IMG/VR virus record: IMGVR_UViG_3300035670_000942
Location: 1 to 30,566 of that record
DNA length: 30,566 bases
Direction: 5' to 3' (one strand)
From: a virus
Under the pieces are notes generated by a model. It ran no database searches, was not told the origin of the DNA, and worked only from the letters and a program-made list of their open reading frames with translations. A program made the translations under genes and the position numbers. This document shows, piece by piece, positions 11,834 to 22,406 of this stretch (position 1 is its first letter; each line of letters opens with the position of its first letter).

Positions 11834-12237
11834 TGCCTTTTAACCCTCAAATAATAAATCCTATAGATTTAAACCCTAACATTGCTGTTGGAGTAAATTT
11901 ACCTTTTAATGGACCTGCTGTTTTTATTTCTAATTATTTAACTTCTCAAGCTATTAAAAATAATTTAATAAATTTTTTTTTAGTAAATCCTGGAGAATTA
12001 CCTTTAAACCCAAATTTTGGTGGGGGGTTAAGAGCTTTTGTTTTTGAACAAATCTCTGAAGGAACTTTAGAGGGGATAGAAAATAAAATTAATTTTAGCC
12101 TAAAAACATTCTTCCCAGATGTTATAGTAAATTCTTTAGAAATATTAAAAAATGATGATACTAATACTATTACTATTAATCTTAAGTATTCTATAACTAA
12201 TTCTAATATTAGAGATACTTTAAATATTCAATTATAA
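11833..12237 (+). CDS. baseplate wedge protein gp25-like (GPW/gp25 family)
   Basis: 134 residues, the usual size for gp25. Central motif: N-P-G-E-L-P-L-N-P-N-F-G-G-G-L-R-A-F-V-F-E (residues 52-72), the conserved E-P-R-type core that in T4-type sheath-initiator proteins seats the wedge against the tail tube and sheath. The C-terminal half has alternating strands (V-N-S-L-E-I-L, T-I-T-I-N-L-K-Y). It lies just before the gp6 gene, the standard gp25-gp6 order of contractile-tailed phages. Stop is followed after 3 nt (an extra TAA) by the next start. Confidence 0.9.
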   Translation: MPFNPQIINPIDLNPNIAVGVNLPFNGPAVFISNYLTSQAIKNNLINFFLVNPGELPLNPNFGGGLRAFVFEQISEGTLEGIENKINFSLKTFFPDVIVNSLEILKNDDTNTITINLKYSITNSNIRDTLNIQL

Positions 12238-12240
12238 TAA

Positions 12241-14085
12241 ATGGCTACTTTAAATAGAGATATAAGATACATTAATCGTGATTTTTCTGAGTTTAGAGCT
12301 CGATTAATAGAATACACTAGAACCTACTTCCCTAACACATACACAGACTTTTCTCCTGCCTCCCCAGGGATGATGTTTATGGAACAAGCAGCATATGTAG
12401 GTGATGTTTTAAGTTTCTATTTGGATAACCAATTTCAAGAAACCTTTACACAATACGCTCAACAAACAAATAATGTATTTGAATTAGCATACATGTTTGG
12501 GTATAAACCTAAAACTACAGGAGCTGCCCAAGTTGTAGTAGATTTTTACCAACAAATCCCTTCTAAACTTTCAGGGTCAGAATATATACCTGATTTTGAT
12601 TATGCTTTAACTATAGGTGAAAATTCAACAGTAAATTCTCAAAATGGAACAACATTTTTAATACAAGATAAAGTAGATTTTTCTGTATCTAGTTCCCAAG
12701 ATCCAACTGAAATTTCTATATACCAAATAGCTGGTAATATACCTCAATATTACTTACTAAAAAAGAGCAGAAAAGCTATTTCAGCGGCTATCAGTAGCCA
12801 AACATTCTCATTTGGTATCCCAGCACCTTTTCAAACTGTCAATATACAAGCTCCAAATATTATTAAAATCTTAGATGTCTTTGATACCCAAGGAAATAAA
12901 TGGTATGAAGTAGATCATTTGGGTCAAGAAATGGTGTTAGATCCTATTAAAAACACTAATATAAATGACCCTAATAAAATAAATGATACTCCTTATTTAT
13001 TAAGACTTAAAAAAATACAAAGACGTTTTGCTACCCGTTTTACTTCATTATCAAACCTCCAATTACAGTTTGGTGCTGGTTCTCCATATGATACTGATGA
13101 AGAAATTACTCCTAATCCAAATAATGTAGGTATAGGATTACCATTTGAACAAGATAAATTAACAGTAGCTTATTCACCTGTGAATTTTCTTTACACTGGG
13201 ACTTATGGGATTTCTCCTTCAAATACTACATTAACAGTAAGATATCTTACTGGTGGGGGTGTAGGGTCTAACATAGCAGCTAATACTTTAACAGGCGTAA
13301 ATAATATAACCCCTAGATTTAATCAAATCAATCTAAACCCTGTTACCTCCAATTATATATTTAACTCTCTCTCTTCTAACAACCCAGAAGCAGCATCTGG
13401 AGGTAGAGGAGGAGATACATTAGAAGAAATTAGGCAAAATACTTTATCACTTATTGCATCTCAAAAACGATCAGTTACTGCTGATGATTATTTAATTAGA
13501 GCTTTAAGTATGCCATCTGATTATGGGGTTATTTCTAAAGCTTACATTGAACAACCTAAACTAACAGATAATCAAGTTTCAACTATTGAGACTTTAAATT
13601 TATATATTTTATCTTTAAATTCTCAAGGAACTTTAGATTATGCTACTCAAACATTAAAAGATAATTTAAGAACATATCTAGCCCAATATAGAATGATTGG
13701 TGATAACATTGAAATTAGAGATGCTTACATTATTAATATTGGAGTAGATTTTGAAATTATAGTATTACCTGAATATAATAATAACGAAGTATTATTAAGT
13801 TGCATTGGGGCTTTACAAACTTACTTTAATACAAATAGATGGCAACTAAACCAGCCTATACTACTTAAAGATTTATACATCTTACTAGACCGAGTTTCAG
13901 GAGTTCAAACTGTTAAAAATATTTTTATAAACAATAAAGCCGGAACAAACTCAGGATATTCCAAATATGCATACGACATAGCAGGAGCTACTCAAAATCA
14001 AGTAGTATACCCATCATTAGACCCTAGCATTTTTGAAGTAAAATATCCTAATCAAGATATAAAAGGTAAAGTAGTTCCTTTATAA
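12241..14085 (+). CDS. baseplate wedge protein gp6-like (baseplate J family)
   Basis: 614 residues (T4 gp6 is 660). The N terminus (residues 1-70) has the typical D-x-x-Y-I-N-R-D-F-S-E-F-R-A-R-L-I-E-Y and F-S-P-A-S-P-G-M-M-F-M-E-Q-A-A-Y-V-G-D-V-L-S-F-Y-L-D arrangement of gp6 proteins. Residues about 385-425 carry G-G-R-G-G-D-T-L-E-E-I-R-Q-N and S-V-T-A-D-D-Y-L-I-R-A-L, the baseplate J/gp6 hallmark. The C-terminal part resembles the wedge dimerisation and tail-sheath-contacting region. It sits directly after gp25. It forms the inner baseplate ring, which opens during sheath contraction. Confidence 0.92.
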   Translation: MATLNRDIRYINRDFSEFRARLIEYTRTYFPNTYTDFSPASPGMMFMEQAAYVGDVLSFYLDNQFQETFTQYAQQTNNVFELAYMFGYKPKTTGAAQVVVDFYQQIPSKLSGSEYIPDFDYALTIGENSTVNSQNGTTFLIQDKVDFSVSSSQDPTEISIYQIAGNIPQYYLLKKSRKAISAAISSQTFSFGIPAPFQTVNIQAPNIIKILDVFDTQGNKWYEVDHLGQEMVLDPIKNTNINDPNKINDTPYLLRLKKIQRRFATRFTSLSNLQLQFGAGSPYDTDEEITPNPNNVGIGLPFEQDKLTVAYSPVNFLYTGTYGISPSNTTLTVRYLTGGGVGSNIAANTLTGVNNITPRFNQINLNPVTSNYIFNSLSSNNPEAASGGRGGDTLEEIRQNTLSLIASQKRSVTADDYLIRALSMPSDYGVISKAYIEQPKLTDNQVSTIETLNLYILSLNSQGTLDYATQTLKDNLRTYLAQYRMIGDNIEIRDAYIINIGVDFEIIVLPEYNNNEVLLSCIGALQTYFNTNRWQLNQPILLKDLYILLDRVSGVQTVKNIFINNKAGTNSGYSKYAYDIAGATQNQVVYPSLDPSIFEVKYPNQDIKGKVVPL

Positions 14086-14090
14086 TGCCG

Positions 14091-14098
14091 TATTTATA
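14091..14098 (+). promoter_or_regulatory. candidate late promoter, copy 3
   Basis: TATTTATAATAAAATA begins here, identical over 16 nt to copies 4 and 5; 13 nt separate TATTTATA from the ATG at 14112. Confidence 0.7.
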
Positions 14099-14111
14099 AT
14101 AAAATACATTA

Positions 14112-15311
14112 ATGGCTGTATATAAAATATTTCCAACTCAAGATGCTACTTTATATTGTTCTGCTCCTACAACTAACACTGGGCTAGATGCTATTTTAGA
14201 AGTTTCTAATACAATAGGACAAAATGGTGCTCCTCAAGTAGCTAGATATTTAATCCAATTTGATCAAGATGAAATTTTGGATATATATTCTAATAAAATA
14301 GGGAGTAGTTCTTTTGATGTTTATTTTAAAAATTTTATAGCTGAAGTTCAAGGGATTAATCAAAATACATTTTTAGAATTACTCCCTTTAGCCCAACAGT
14401 GGAATAATGGAACAGGATATAATCTAGATAACCCTGCTACTGAAGATGGAGTTTCATGGAAATTTGCTAATTACAGCGGATCAGGAGCTTGGAATCTTTC
14501 TGGCTCATATTTTGGACTTAGTGGAGACGCATTTTACACTAGCTCATTTAGTAATGTGTGTGGAGGCGCTGGTGGTGGTAATTGGTTTTATGACGCATCT
14601 GGAAGTTTTTATGTAGTAATAGGATATGTTGAGCCTGGGTATATAGCTTTAGGATACTCTACAGGATCAGTGAATATATCTTTTGGTTTAAGAAGCCCTA
14701 AAGATATTGAGGCTAATGTGAGTAATATAGTAAATGCTTGGATAGGGGAAGCTATTCCAAATTATGGGTTTATAGTTAAATTAACAGGATCTCAAGAATT
14801 TAACCCAAGCGAATATGTACAACCTATATTTAAATATTATAGTGTTGATACTAATACTATATACCCTCCATACTTAGAATTTAAATGGAGAGACTACTCT
14901 ACAGTATTAAACAGCCCACTTTCAGGAAGTATAGTTACTACTTCTAACATTAAAATGGCTTTAGCTGAAAACCCAGGAACTTTTTTCCCTGAAAGTGTAA
15001 ATAGATTTAGAATAAATGTTAGCCCCTTATACCCCCCTAGAGTATACCAAACATCATCATTGTATACTAACTTATATTTCCTCCCAGAAAATTCATATTA
15101 TGCTATAAAAGACTTGGATACTAATGAATATGTTGTTAACTTTGATGAACAATATACTCAAATAAGCTCTGATGCTGAAAGTAATTATTTTGACGTTTAT
15201 ATGAGCGGACTTGAACCTGAAAGGTATTACCAAATTTTAATTAAGACTAATATTAATGGTTCAACTATAGTATTTGATGATCATTATTATTTTAAAGTAA
15301 TTAATGGATGA
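14112..15311 (+). CDS. tail/baseplate structural protein with DNRLRE-like fold
   Basis: 399 residues. The first 60 residues (V-Y-K-I-F-P-T-Q-D-A-T-L-Y-x-x-x-P-T-T-N-T-G-L-D-A-I-L-E-V-S) match by eye the DNRLRE-type beta-sandwich start. The middle is Gly/Ser/Tyr-rich (about 110-185). The C-terminal 110 residues look like a second beta-sandwich (P-P-R-V-Y-Q-T-S-S-L-Y-T-N through Y-Y-F-K-V-I-N-G). It is in the position held by gp7/gp8 wedge genes in T4-type phages, so a wedge or fibre-attachment role is inferred. It begins a new late block after promoter copy 3 and overlaps the next gene as ATGA. Confidence 0.7.
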   Translation: MAVYKIFPTQDATLYCSAPTTNTGLDAILEVSNTIGQNGAPQVARYLIQFDQDEILDIYSNKIGSSSFDVYFKNFIAEVQGINQNTFLELLPLAQQWNNGTGYNLDNPATEDGVSWKFANYSGSGAWNLSGSYFGLSGDAFYTSSFSNVCGGAGGGNWFYDASGSFYVVIGYVEPGYIALGYSTGSVNISFGLRSPKDIEANVSNIVNAWIGEAIPNYGFIVKLTGSQEFNPSEYVQPIFKYYSVDTNTIYPPYLEFKWRDYSTVLNSPLSGSIVTTSNIKMALAENPGTFFPESVNRFRINVSPLYPPRVYQTSSLYTNLYFLPENSYYAIKDLDTNEYVVNFDEQYTQISSDAESNYFDVYMSGLEPERYYQILIKTNINGSTIVFDDHYYFKVING

Positions 15312-15670
15312 GTGAAAAAGTAAATTTTAATAAACAAGTATATAATAAAAGTCAATATACTAAAATCATAGATACTTCTTTTAAAGAATTAGGTGTTCAA
15401 ACTGTTCAAGAACAGATAAACCAACAACCTAATATTAATGGTTTTTTTTCAATGTATAATGAATTATTTTATGATATACCTGAATTAGGAGCTACAAATT
15501 CACATGAATATTTAATTAAAACAAGTAGTGAATATATAAATTTTACTACTAATCAAGAGTTAATAAATGCATTGCAAGCTGAAATAAATCAATTAAGAAT
15601 TGAATTACTTGAAACCCAAAAACAACTTGCACAATCACAAACTGGAACTACTTTAGCTAACCCACAATAA
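15308..15670 (+). CDS. small baseplate-region protein with C-terminal coiled coil (120 aa)
   Basis: 120 residues. N-terminal part V-N-F-N-K-Q-V-Y-N-K-S-Q-Y-T-K-I-I-D-T-S-F and a central S-H-E-Y-L-I-K-T-S-S-E-Y-I. The C terminus (about 83-112) has heptads of a coiled coil (L-I-N-A-L-Q-A-E-I-N-Q-L-R-I-E-L). By recollection it belongs to an unnamed group next to the giant tail protein in T4-type phages of Bacteroidota. It overlaps both neighbours (ATGA upstream, TAATG downstream) and is probably an assembly partner of the giant protein. Confidence 0.65.
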   Translation: MSEKVNFNKQVYNKSQYTKIIDTSFKELGVQTVQEQINQQPNINGFFSMYNELFYDIPELGATNSHEYLIKTSSEYINFTTNQELINALQAEINQLRIELLETQKQLAQSQTGTTLANPQ

Positions 15671-18600
15671 TGGCAGCAGAAATCATTCAAATAGACCCAA
15701 CAAGTTTTGAATCCCAAATATATGCGGTTCAAGATACTAATTTAATATCATCATTTGATATAAATACTCTTTTAACTTCTGGTAGTTATATAGAATTATT
15801 TATATATGATAATAATCAAAATATACTATCTTCCAACTATAACTTTATCCAATACACAATACAAAACAACGGATCTTCAGCAGCAAATGGAAATGAGGTT
15901 TTTGAGATTATTTTAGATCCTGAAAATATATTAGTAAATGAGGGTTTAGATGTAGGGATATATATTACATATTTTAATTTTTTAAATAAAAAAATAGGTT
16001 CTAATTTTGAAAACCTATATATAACTGAAATATCATCAGACAGGACAGAATTAAGACTAGATAGTACATTATTATCAAACCTTGATATAACTGAAAAAAC
16101 TTTAGAATTTGTACAAGAAAGAGAAACTAGTACTTATTTTTTAGATTTTTATTTAAATTTTGGGGATAATCAACTTATTATAGCTAATAATATTTCATTA
16201 GATAATACTGATGTTGATAACCCAACTATATTAATTAAACTTTATGAACCTCTCCCTGCTGAGTTTGATTTAAATTCTACATTATGGATTGTTACTTCTA
16301 TAGAAGAGCCTACAGTATACCAAGTAACATTTGAAGAACCCATTATCATAATATCAGATACTGTTAATTTAAATGGGCCTAATTTTAATTTAGATGTTAA
16401 AGATAGAGTAAACAATTCAACTTTAAACCTCTCATATTCAGACTTAATTAACACTACATTAACTAGTTCACAACAACAAATAAATAGTCTCCTAGAAGAA
16501 AAAGAACTAGACATAAATATAGATTATACTAATTTTTCAGATTTTACCCATTTTAGTTCAGTCAAAACAAGAATTGAAAATTTTTATTATAAGGTTGGAT
16601 TAATAGAGCAATATTCTGCATCTATAGCTACTTTAAATAATACTATAAGTAATAATCCTAGTGGAAGTATAACTATATTTCAAAATAAAATAGATAATAT
16701 TATAACTAATTTTGATGGTTATGATTACTATTTATACTACTCAAGCGGTTCTTGGGCATACCCAAAAATTAACACAGAACCCCCATACCAATTATATCCT
16801 ACAGGCTCATTAACTGTTTTATCTTGGTTAGGAAGTGATGATGTTAATAACCTAAACTACGGAGGAATCCTACTATCAGCCTCAATATATGATCAAAATA
16901 ATAAAGATAATTTGCATTTTGTTATCCCTGAATATATAAGAGAAGATTCAAGTAATGACCCATACTTACTTTTTATAGATATGGTAGGGCAACATTATGA
17001 TAATATTTGGATTTATTATAAAGATGTCACCCAAAAATACAATGCAGATAATCGTTTAGAATCTGGTGTTTCAAAAGATATAGTAGCAGATGCTATTCGT
17101 GACTTTGGAGTTAAATTATACCAAAATAATTTTTCTAATCAAGATTTATACACAGCATTTTTAGGCTTAACCCCTGATGGTGCTTTATTCCCATTCCCTG
17201 AGATTACAGGCTCTTTACCTACACCAACAGGGTTTGAATATGTTGACACTTTAATATCTGCTTCTAATGATTATTTACCGTTAGATGATGTAAATAAATC
17301 GTTATATAAACGCATTTATCATAACTTACCATACCTGCTTAAAGCAAAAGGTACTTTACCTGGTTTACGCGCCCTTATTACTTCATATGGTATTCCTGAT
17401 ACAATATTAAGAATTAATGAATATGGAGGTAAAGATAAAATAAATTCAAATGATTGGGATTACTGGCAAAATGAATTTAACTATGCGTTTTACCGTGATG
17501 AAACTAATTATGTAACCACTGAATGGGTCCTAAACTCAAACTGGAACTCCCCAGATAATGTCCCTTCAACTTTAACTTTTAGATTTAAAACTGATGGTTT
17601 ACCCCAAACCAATATCCCTTACTCCCAAAGCTTATGGTCTACTGATGGAAGATCAGCCCTTACTTTAACTTACACAGGTTCAGGATATATTAGTAGTTCT
17701 TATAGTGGTTCTATAATAGACCCTTATTACCAATATGCTACTTTAACTCTTTACCCTGATTCTGTTAACTATCCTAACTCAACAGCAAGTGTTTATTTAC
17801 CATTTTTTGATGGTGGGTGGTGGTCAACTATGGTAACTAGGAATAATGATGAATTTGAATTATTTGCTAGTAATAAAATATATGAGGGAGGAGATAATGG
17901 AACTTTATTAGGATTTTTTTCTAAAGACAAAATCCAAGAAAACCCAGATGCTTGGACTTCAAGTGTATCATCCCAATTTGGCCGAGAAAATGTTTTCCCT
18001 CCCGGAGGCCCATATAATCATTTTTCAGGATCATTTCAAGAAATTAGATATTACAACACTATATTAAGTGAAAGTATATTTAAAGATTATGTAATGAATC
18101 CTTACTTAATTGAAGGAAATTCATTAAATAGTGGACCAAATGAACTTGCTTTTAGAGCTACTTTAGGAGGTGAATTATACACTGGATCTATCTCAACCCA
18201 CCCTAAAATTACAGGATCATGGGCTATAACTAATTCATTTACTTCCGACAGTAATTTTTATTTTCCCTTTACCCCTACATTTTTACCTAATATAGAATAT
18301 TTCTTTTATGATCAACCTATAGCAGGTATAAAAAATACTGTTAGTGATAAAATTAGATTAGAAAATGATTCTTTACCTTCTGGAAGTGTATTATCACCTT
18401 TAAGAGCATTATCTCAAACAACTGCTGCTAGTGCAAGTTACACTGCGAATATAAATTATCTTGAAGTAGCATTTTCTCCTCAAAATGAAATTAATGAGGA
18501 TATAATGAGCCAATTAGGATTTTTTAACATAGGGGATTATATAGGTGATCCTGCTTTTAGATTTTCTCCACTTCAGTCATATCCTAATTTAGATAATTTA

Positions 18601-21600
18601 AGAAATGCTTATTTTGAAAAATATACTAAAAATTATGACTTAGTTGATTTTATACGTTTAATAAAATTCTTTGACAATTCATTATTTAAAATGATAAAAG
18701 ACTTTGTACCTGCTCGTACAAGTCTTGCTTCTGGAGTTGTTATTAAACAACACTTACTTGAAAGAAATAGATATCCACAACCACAAGTTGATTCTTACTC
18801 TACTATAGCTTACACTACTAGTGGGTCTACTAATAACACCCCATTTATTTACCAAGATATATCTGTATCGGGCACTTTAAAACCTCAATGGAATGATTAT
18901 AACCCTGGAACAGTAGAAAATTTTAGTGGAGGTACTGGAGGCTCATTTGAAATGTTTAATGGAACCTTTACCTCCCCTTCTGGGTCAGAAGGTTTAGGGC
19001 CTAATAATATATTTGGAATTACCCAAAGTTGGTATGAAACTTACCAAACAATTTCTGGATCTGTAACAGTATTACACAACTCCCAAGATGAATTTTATGA
19101 CGGCGAATTCAGCGGGTCTGTTATTTTAGTTACTACTCAAAATTTAAACACTCCTTACCCATTAGAAAATGCTTCTTTTGAATACAGACAAGTATACTAC
19201 TACGGAACAAGCTCAGCTGAAAGTGATACTTATGAAAACCTATTTTTAGCTAACATTACATCCCCAGGAAGTGGAGAAATATTATTTTTTGAAGATTTTT
19301 TATCAACATCTATTTATGGAATAGCTGGTATTCCTACATATTTAAAAGTAGCTAAAATAGATTGTAATGGAAATGATAATAGTTTACCCTTAGGACAAGT
19401 TACATCATTACTAATCAACACATACATATCCCTTTATGCTAGCAATGTTTGGATAGAATATGGAGTCACTATACTAAATGAACAACCAGATTATTATTTG
19501 TATAAAATAAACTCATACAAACTTTCAGGACAAAATATATTTTATATATCTAATGTATATGAAAATCAAGTACTAGATTATTATACTTTTGCTTCTAGAT
19601 CTGGAACATTTTCAAATTTTCTCCCTATTGTTTCTACTTTAACTAATTATGATGCTGGAGAGGTAGGAGATATTTTAGGATACTTTGAAACAGGATCTGG
19701 CGTATATACCTTAGGAAATACCCCTAACACCCCATTACAAATAACAGCCTCTATTCCTATTACAGCATCTGCCTCAACTACAGGAATTGTAAAAATGGGT
19801 ATTGTGTCTGAAAGAAATGGGGTAAAAACATTATTACATGATACTTCTTTTGATGCGTCTTTAGTCCCACTTACATTAACGTTAACAGCATCATTTTATC
19901 CTTTAGAAGGAGATCAAATATATGTCCAAAAAGGATCATATGGAGGGGCTGTAACATTAGCTGTTACCACAGCTAGTATATTAATCACTCAAAGTAGAGC
20001 TATTAGTTCTTCTACTTGTTATCCTGTAATAATCGAACCATACATTACTACACCTAATTATTATAATAGTGATCAAAATGCTATAATTAATAATGTTGAT
20101 CTTGAGCGATTAAGTACTGTTTATCAAGATGTTGATTATACTCCTGGTATATTAACTCCAACAAACTTTGATCTTATAATTAGTGGTAATGCAACTAAAG
20201 CAGCAGTTCAAGACTCAAACTATTCTTCAAAGCGTAATACTATACCTAGATATGAAGGAAGCAAATCTACCTCACAAAAATTAAACCAATGGACTCTTGG
20301 AGACTCAGGAACATATGGAAAAATTCCAACAATAAATTCTACTAAAGCATATGTAGCTTATTGTGATTATATAGAAGGATGGCCACCTGAAAAAATGAAT
20401 TCATCCGCGGCACATATTATTTACCTAATAAAAGATGATGGTACTATTGTTATACCTGGAGTATCTGAAAACTCATTAATAATAAATAAAGGAACATTCG
20501 AGTCAGGAGAAAAAATTACAATTTCTTCTAAAAATATCCCCACAGGAGAAAAACTTCCTTATAGAACAATTACTAGAGGGGGTACTAGAATTGAACCTAT
20601 ATTATATACACAATCTGGTAGTGCTCCAAGTGTACAGTGGAATACTACAATGAGTTTTCAAGATATTGTATTAACCGCTTCTGGCTCTGTTGGAAATTAT
20701 TTAGCATCATACAATAAAACAACCCTCCAACCAATCCCAGGAGATAACACCCCTACTACAGTTATATTTAATAATACAGTAAATGGTATTCCTGTAGTAA
20801 GTAATGGATATCAAGTTCCTTTAAATGCTGTAAGTGATGGTGTTAGTATTACTTTAACAGCTAATGTTAGAGTAGCAGCTGTTAATAGTCTTTATTCAAG
20901 TAATGCTTCAACAAGCACTACCCTTCAATTTGCTAAAAATGGGGTTGCTATACCTAACAGTGCCCAATCATTTACAACCCAACCAAACACTACAGACTCA
21001 AGTAATCCTTATGTTTTTATTGAATCTATAAGTTATACTATACCTAATGCTGAATTGTTTGTGGGGGATACATATACTTTAATAATTCAAAGGGACAACC
21101 CAAATGTAACTACTTATAACATTCAAGTAGCTGGCACTAATTTCCAAATCAACCAACAACCAATCCCAACTTCCCCTGTTACTTCTTCAGGATACAATTC
21201 AATTTGGGGATATGCTGATGTAGCAAATTATCCCAATGTTATAACTTCATCCCAATCTACTTTAGTAAATTTATATGGAGATCCTAATGCTAAACAAACA
21301 GACATAGCTGGGTCAGGCTTTAACTCTATTGTTTTACCTTGGTCTATAAAATACGCTGATGAATTTAGATTTGAAGGGAGAGAAGATTTTGTTTACCAAG
21401 TAGGAAAAATATTTGCTCCATGGTATAGCGGTTCAGACCGTATCACTCAAACTGGCTCTATTGAAGTTCACTTCAACGCAAATCTCCCAGTCTCAGCATC
21501 ATCATCAATATTTAATTTAGACCATTTTTTAATTAGAAGATATGTTGATGACCCTAGTTTAATATTATTTGAAGGATTTAAACCAATAGGATCAGAAGGC

Positions 21601-21693
21601 CCCTTCATTATTAAACCAGAATTTGTAAACCAAGAATTAAATAAATCAATTGATGAGTATATTACTGATCTTACACAGAAAGGTTTGCTTTAG
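15670..21693 (+). CDS. giant tail/baseplate structural protein with LamG-like domain (2007 aa)
   Basis: 2007 residues, a fifth of the window. The N-terminal 250 residues are beta-rich. Residues about 540-590 carry Y-K-R-I-Y-H-N-L-P-Y-L-L-K-A-K-G-T-L-P-G-L-R-A-L-I and Y-G-I-P-D-T-I-L-R-I-N-E-Y-G-G, a motif I recall from large proteins of T4-type phages infecting Bacteroidota. Residues about 640-810 look like a LamG/concanavalin-type jelly roll, including W-W-S-T-M-V-T-R and G-S-F-Q-E-I-R-Y-Y-N-T. The remaining 1200 residues are Ser/Thr/Asn-rich beta domains with many G-S and T-A-S-G-S strings. It may be a wedge gp7-like scaffold fused to a receptor-binding or fibre part. No cleavage site or chaperone domain is seen. 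Confidence 0.8.
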   Translation: MAAEIIQIDPTSFESQIYAVQDTNLISSFDINTLLTSGSYIELFIYDNNQNILSSNYNFIQYTIQNNGSSAANGNEVFEIILDPENILVNEGLDVGIYITYFNFLNKKIGSNFENLYITEISSDRTELRLDSTLLSNLDITEKTLEFVQERETSTYFLDFYLNFGDNQLIIANNISLDNTDVDNPTILIKLYEPLPAEFDLNSTLWIVTSIEEPTVYQVTFEEPIIIISDTVNLNGPNFNLDVKDRVNNSTLNLSYSDLINTTLTSSQQQINSLLEEKELDINIDYTNFSDFTHFSSVKTRIENFYYKVGLIEQYSASIATLNNTISNNPSGSITIFQNKIDNIITNFDGYDYYLYYSSGSWAYPKINTEPPYQLYPTGSLTVLSWLGSDDVNNLNYGGILLSASIYDQNNKDNLHFVIPEYIREDSSNDPYLLFIDMVGQHYDNIWIYYKDVTQKYNADNRLESGVSKDIVADAIRDFGVKLYQNNFSNQDLYTAFLGLTPDGALFPFPEITGSLPTPTGFEYVDTLISASNDYLPLDDVNKSLYKRIYHNLPYLLKAKGTLPGLRALITSYGIPDTILRINEYGGKDKINSNDWDYWQNEFNYAFYRDETNYVTTEWVLNSNWNSPDNVPSTLTFRFKTDGLPQTNIPYSQSLWSTDGRSALTLTYTGSGYISSSYSGSIIDPYYQYATLTLYPDSVNYPNSTASVYLPFFDGGWWSTMVTRNNDEFELFASNKIYEGGDNGTLLGFFSKDKIQENPDAWTSSVSSQFGRENVFPPGGPYNHFSGSFQEIRYYNTILSESIFKDYVMNPYLIEGNSLNSGPNELAFRATLGGELYTGSISTHPKITGSWAITNSFTSDSNFYFPFTPTFLPNIEYFFYDQPIAGIKNTVSDKIRLENDSLPSGSVLSPLRALSQTTAASASYTANINYLEVAFSPQNEINEDIMSQLGFFNIGDYIGDPAFRFSPLQSYPNLDNLRNAYFEKYTKNYDLVDFIRLIKFFDNSLFKMIKDFVPARTSLASGVVIKQHLLERNRYPQPQVDSYSTIAYTTSGSTNNTPFIYQDISVSGTLKPQWNDYNPGTVENFSGGTGGSFEMFNGTFTSPSGSEGLGPNNIFGITQSWYETYQTISGSVTVLHNSQDEFYDGEFSGSVILVTTQNLNTPYPLENASFEYRQVYYYGTSSAESDTYENLFLANITSPGSGEILFFEDFLSTSIYGIAGIPTYLKVAKIDCNGNDNSLPLGQVTSLLINTYISLYASNVWIEYGVTILNEQPDYYLYKINSYKLSGQNIFYISNVYENQVLDYYTFASRSGTFSNFLPIVSTLTNYDAGEVGDILGYFETGSGVYTLGNTPNTPLQITASIPITASASTTGIVKMGIVSERNGVKTLLHDTSFDASLVPLTLTLTASFYPLEGDQIYVQKGSYGGAVTLAVTTASILITQSRAISSSTCYPVIIEPYITTPNYYNSDQNAIINNVDLERLSTVYQDVDYTPGILTPTNFDLIISGNATKAAVQDSNYSSKRNTIPRYEGSKSTSQKLNQWTLGDSGTYGKIPTINSTKAYVAYCDYIEGWPPEKMNSSAAHIIYLIKDDGTIVIPGVSENSLIINKGTFESGEKITISSKNIPTGEKLPYRTITRGGTRIEPILYTQSGSAPSVQWNTTMSFQDIVLTASGSVGNYLASYNKTTLQPIPGDNTPTTVIFNNTVNGIPVVSNGYQVPLNAVSDGVSITLTANVRVAAVNSLYSSNASTSTTLQFAKNGVAIPNSAQSFTTQPNTTDSSNPYVFIESISYTIPNAELFVGDTYTLIIQRDNPNVTTYNIQVAGTNFQINQQPIPTSPVTSSGYNSIWGYADVANYPNVITSSQSTLVNLYGDPNAKQTDIAGSGFNSIVLPWSIKYADEFRFEGREDFVYQVGKIFAPWYSGSDRITQTGSIEVHFNANLPVSASSSIFNLDHFLIRRYVDDPSLILFEGFKPIGSEGPFIIKPEFVNQELNKSIDEYITDLTQKGLL

Positions 21694-21713
21694 TAATATT
21701 TATTAGTATAATA

Positions 21714-21721
21714 TATTTATA
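21714..21721 (+). promoter_or_regulatory. candidate late promoter, copy 4
   Basis: TATTTATAATAAAATA from here, identical to copies 3 and 5; 12 nt from TATTTATA to the ATG at 21734. A degenerate extra copy (ATATTTATTA) lies at about 21696-21705. Confidence 0.7.
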
Positions 21722-21733
21722 ATAAAATAAAAT

Positions 21734-22396
21734 ATGGGATATTTAAATAACCAAGTAGTAACAGTAGATGCTATTCTAACAAATAAAGGTAGAGAATTAT
21801 TAGCAAAAAATGATGGTTCTTTTAGAATTACACAATTTGCTTTAGCCGATGATGAAATAGATTACACCTTATATAACCCAACACACCCATCAGGTTCTTC
21901 ATTTTATGGTGAAGCAATCCAGAATATGCCTTTGTTAGAAGCATTTCCTATTGAAACCCAAATTATGAAATACAAATTAGCTACTCTACCTCGTGGAACA
22001 GCTAAATTGCCTGTACTTGATTTAGGGTATAGTGCTATTACTTTAAAACAAGGAGCTTCATTAGCTATTACTCCTCAAACTTTAAATTATTTAGGTAATA
22101 CTCAAGCGTTTGAAACTAGTGGTTATTCTTGTACTATTTCTGATGTTCGTTTAATGAATACATTTACTGGAATAGGTATCAATACAGCAGCTGCTCAAAA
22201 TGCTAATTCTACTTCAACTACTACATTAGGAACTAATGTATCTCAAACAGTAATAGGTTCTCAAATTAATTTAAGAGCTACTACTGTAAATACTTTATTT
22301 GGTTCTAGTACTCAAATATCCGCTACATTAACTTTTGTAGGTTTAGATAGTGGGGCTAGATTAACTATTCCTGTTACAATTACACAAACAATTTAA
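21734..22396 (+). CDS. conserved tail structural protein (220 aa)
   Basis: 220 residues. The N terminus (residues 10-55) reads V-T-V-D-A-I-L-T-N-K-G-R-E-L-L-A-K-N-D-G-S-F-R-I-T-Q-F-A-L-A-D-D-E-I-D-Y-T-L, a motif I recall from unnamed tail proteins of marine phages. Residues about 125-220 form an Ig-like, Thr/Ser-rich beta domain. It follows a late promoter copy and is the first of three structural genes closing the tail block. It is probably displayed on the baseplate or fibre. Confidence 0.7.
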   Translation: MGYLNNQVVTVDAILTNKGRELLAKNDGSFRITQFALADDEIDYTLYNPTHPSGSSFYGEAIQNMPLLEAFPIETQIMKYKLATLPRGTAKLPVLDLGYSAITLKQGASLAITPQTLNYLGNTQAFETSGYSCTISDVRLMNTFTGIGINTAAAQNANSTSTTTLGTNVSQTVIGSQINLRATTVNTLFGSSTQISATLTFVGLDSGARLTIPVTITQTI

Positions 22397-22406
22397 AATA
22401 TAAATA

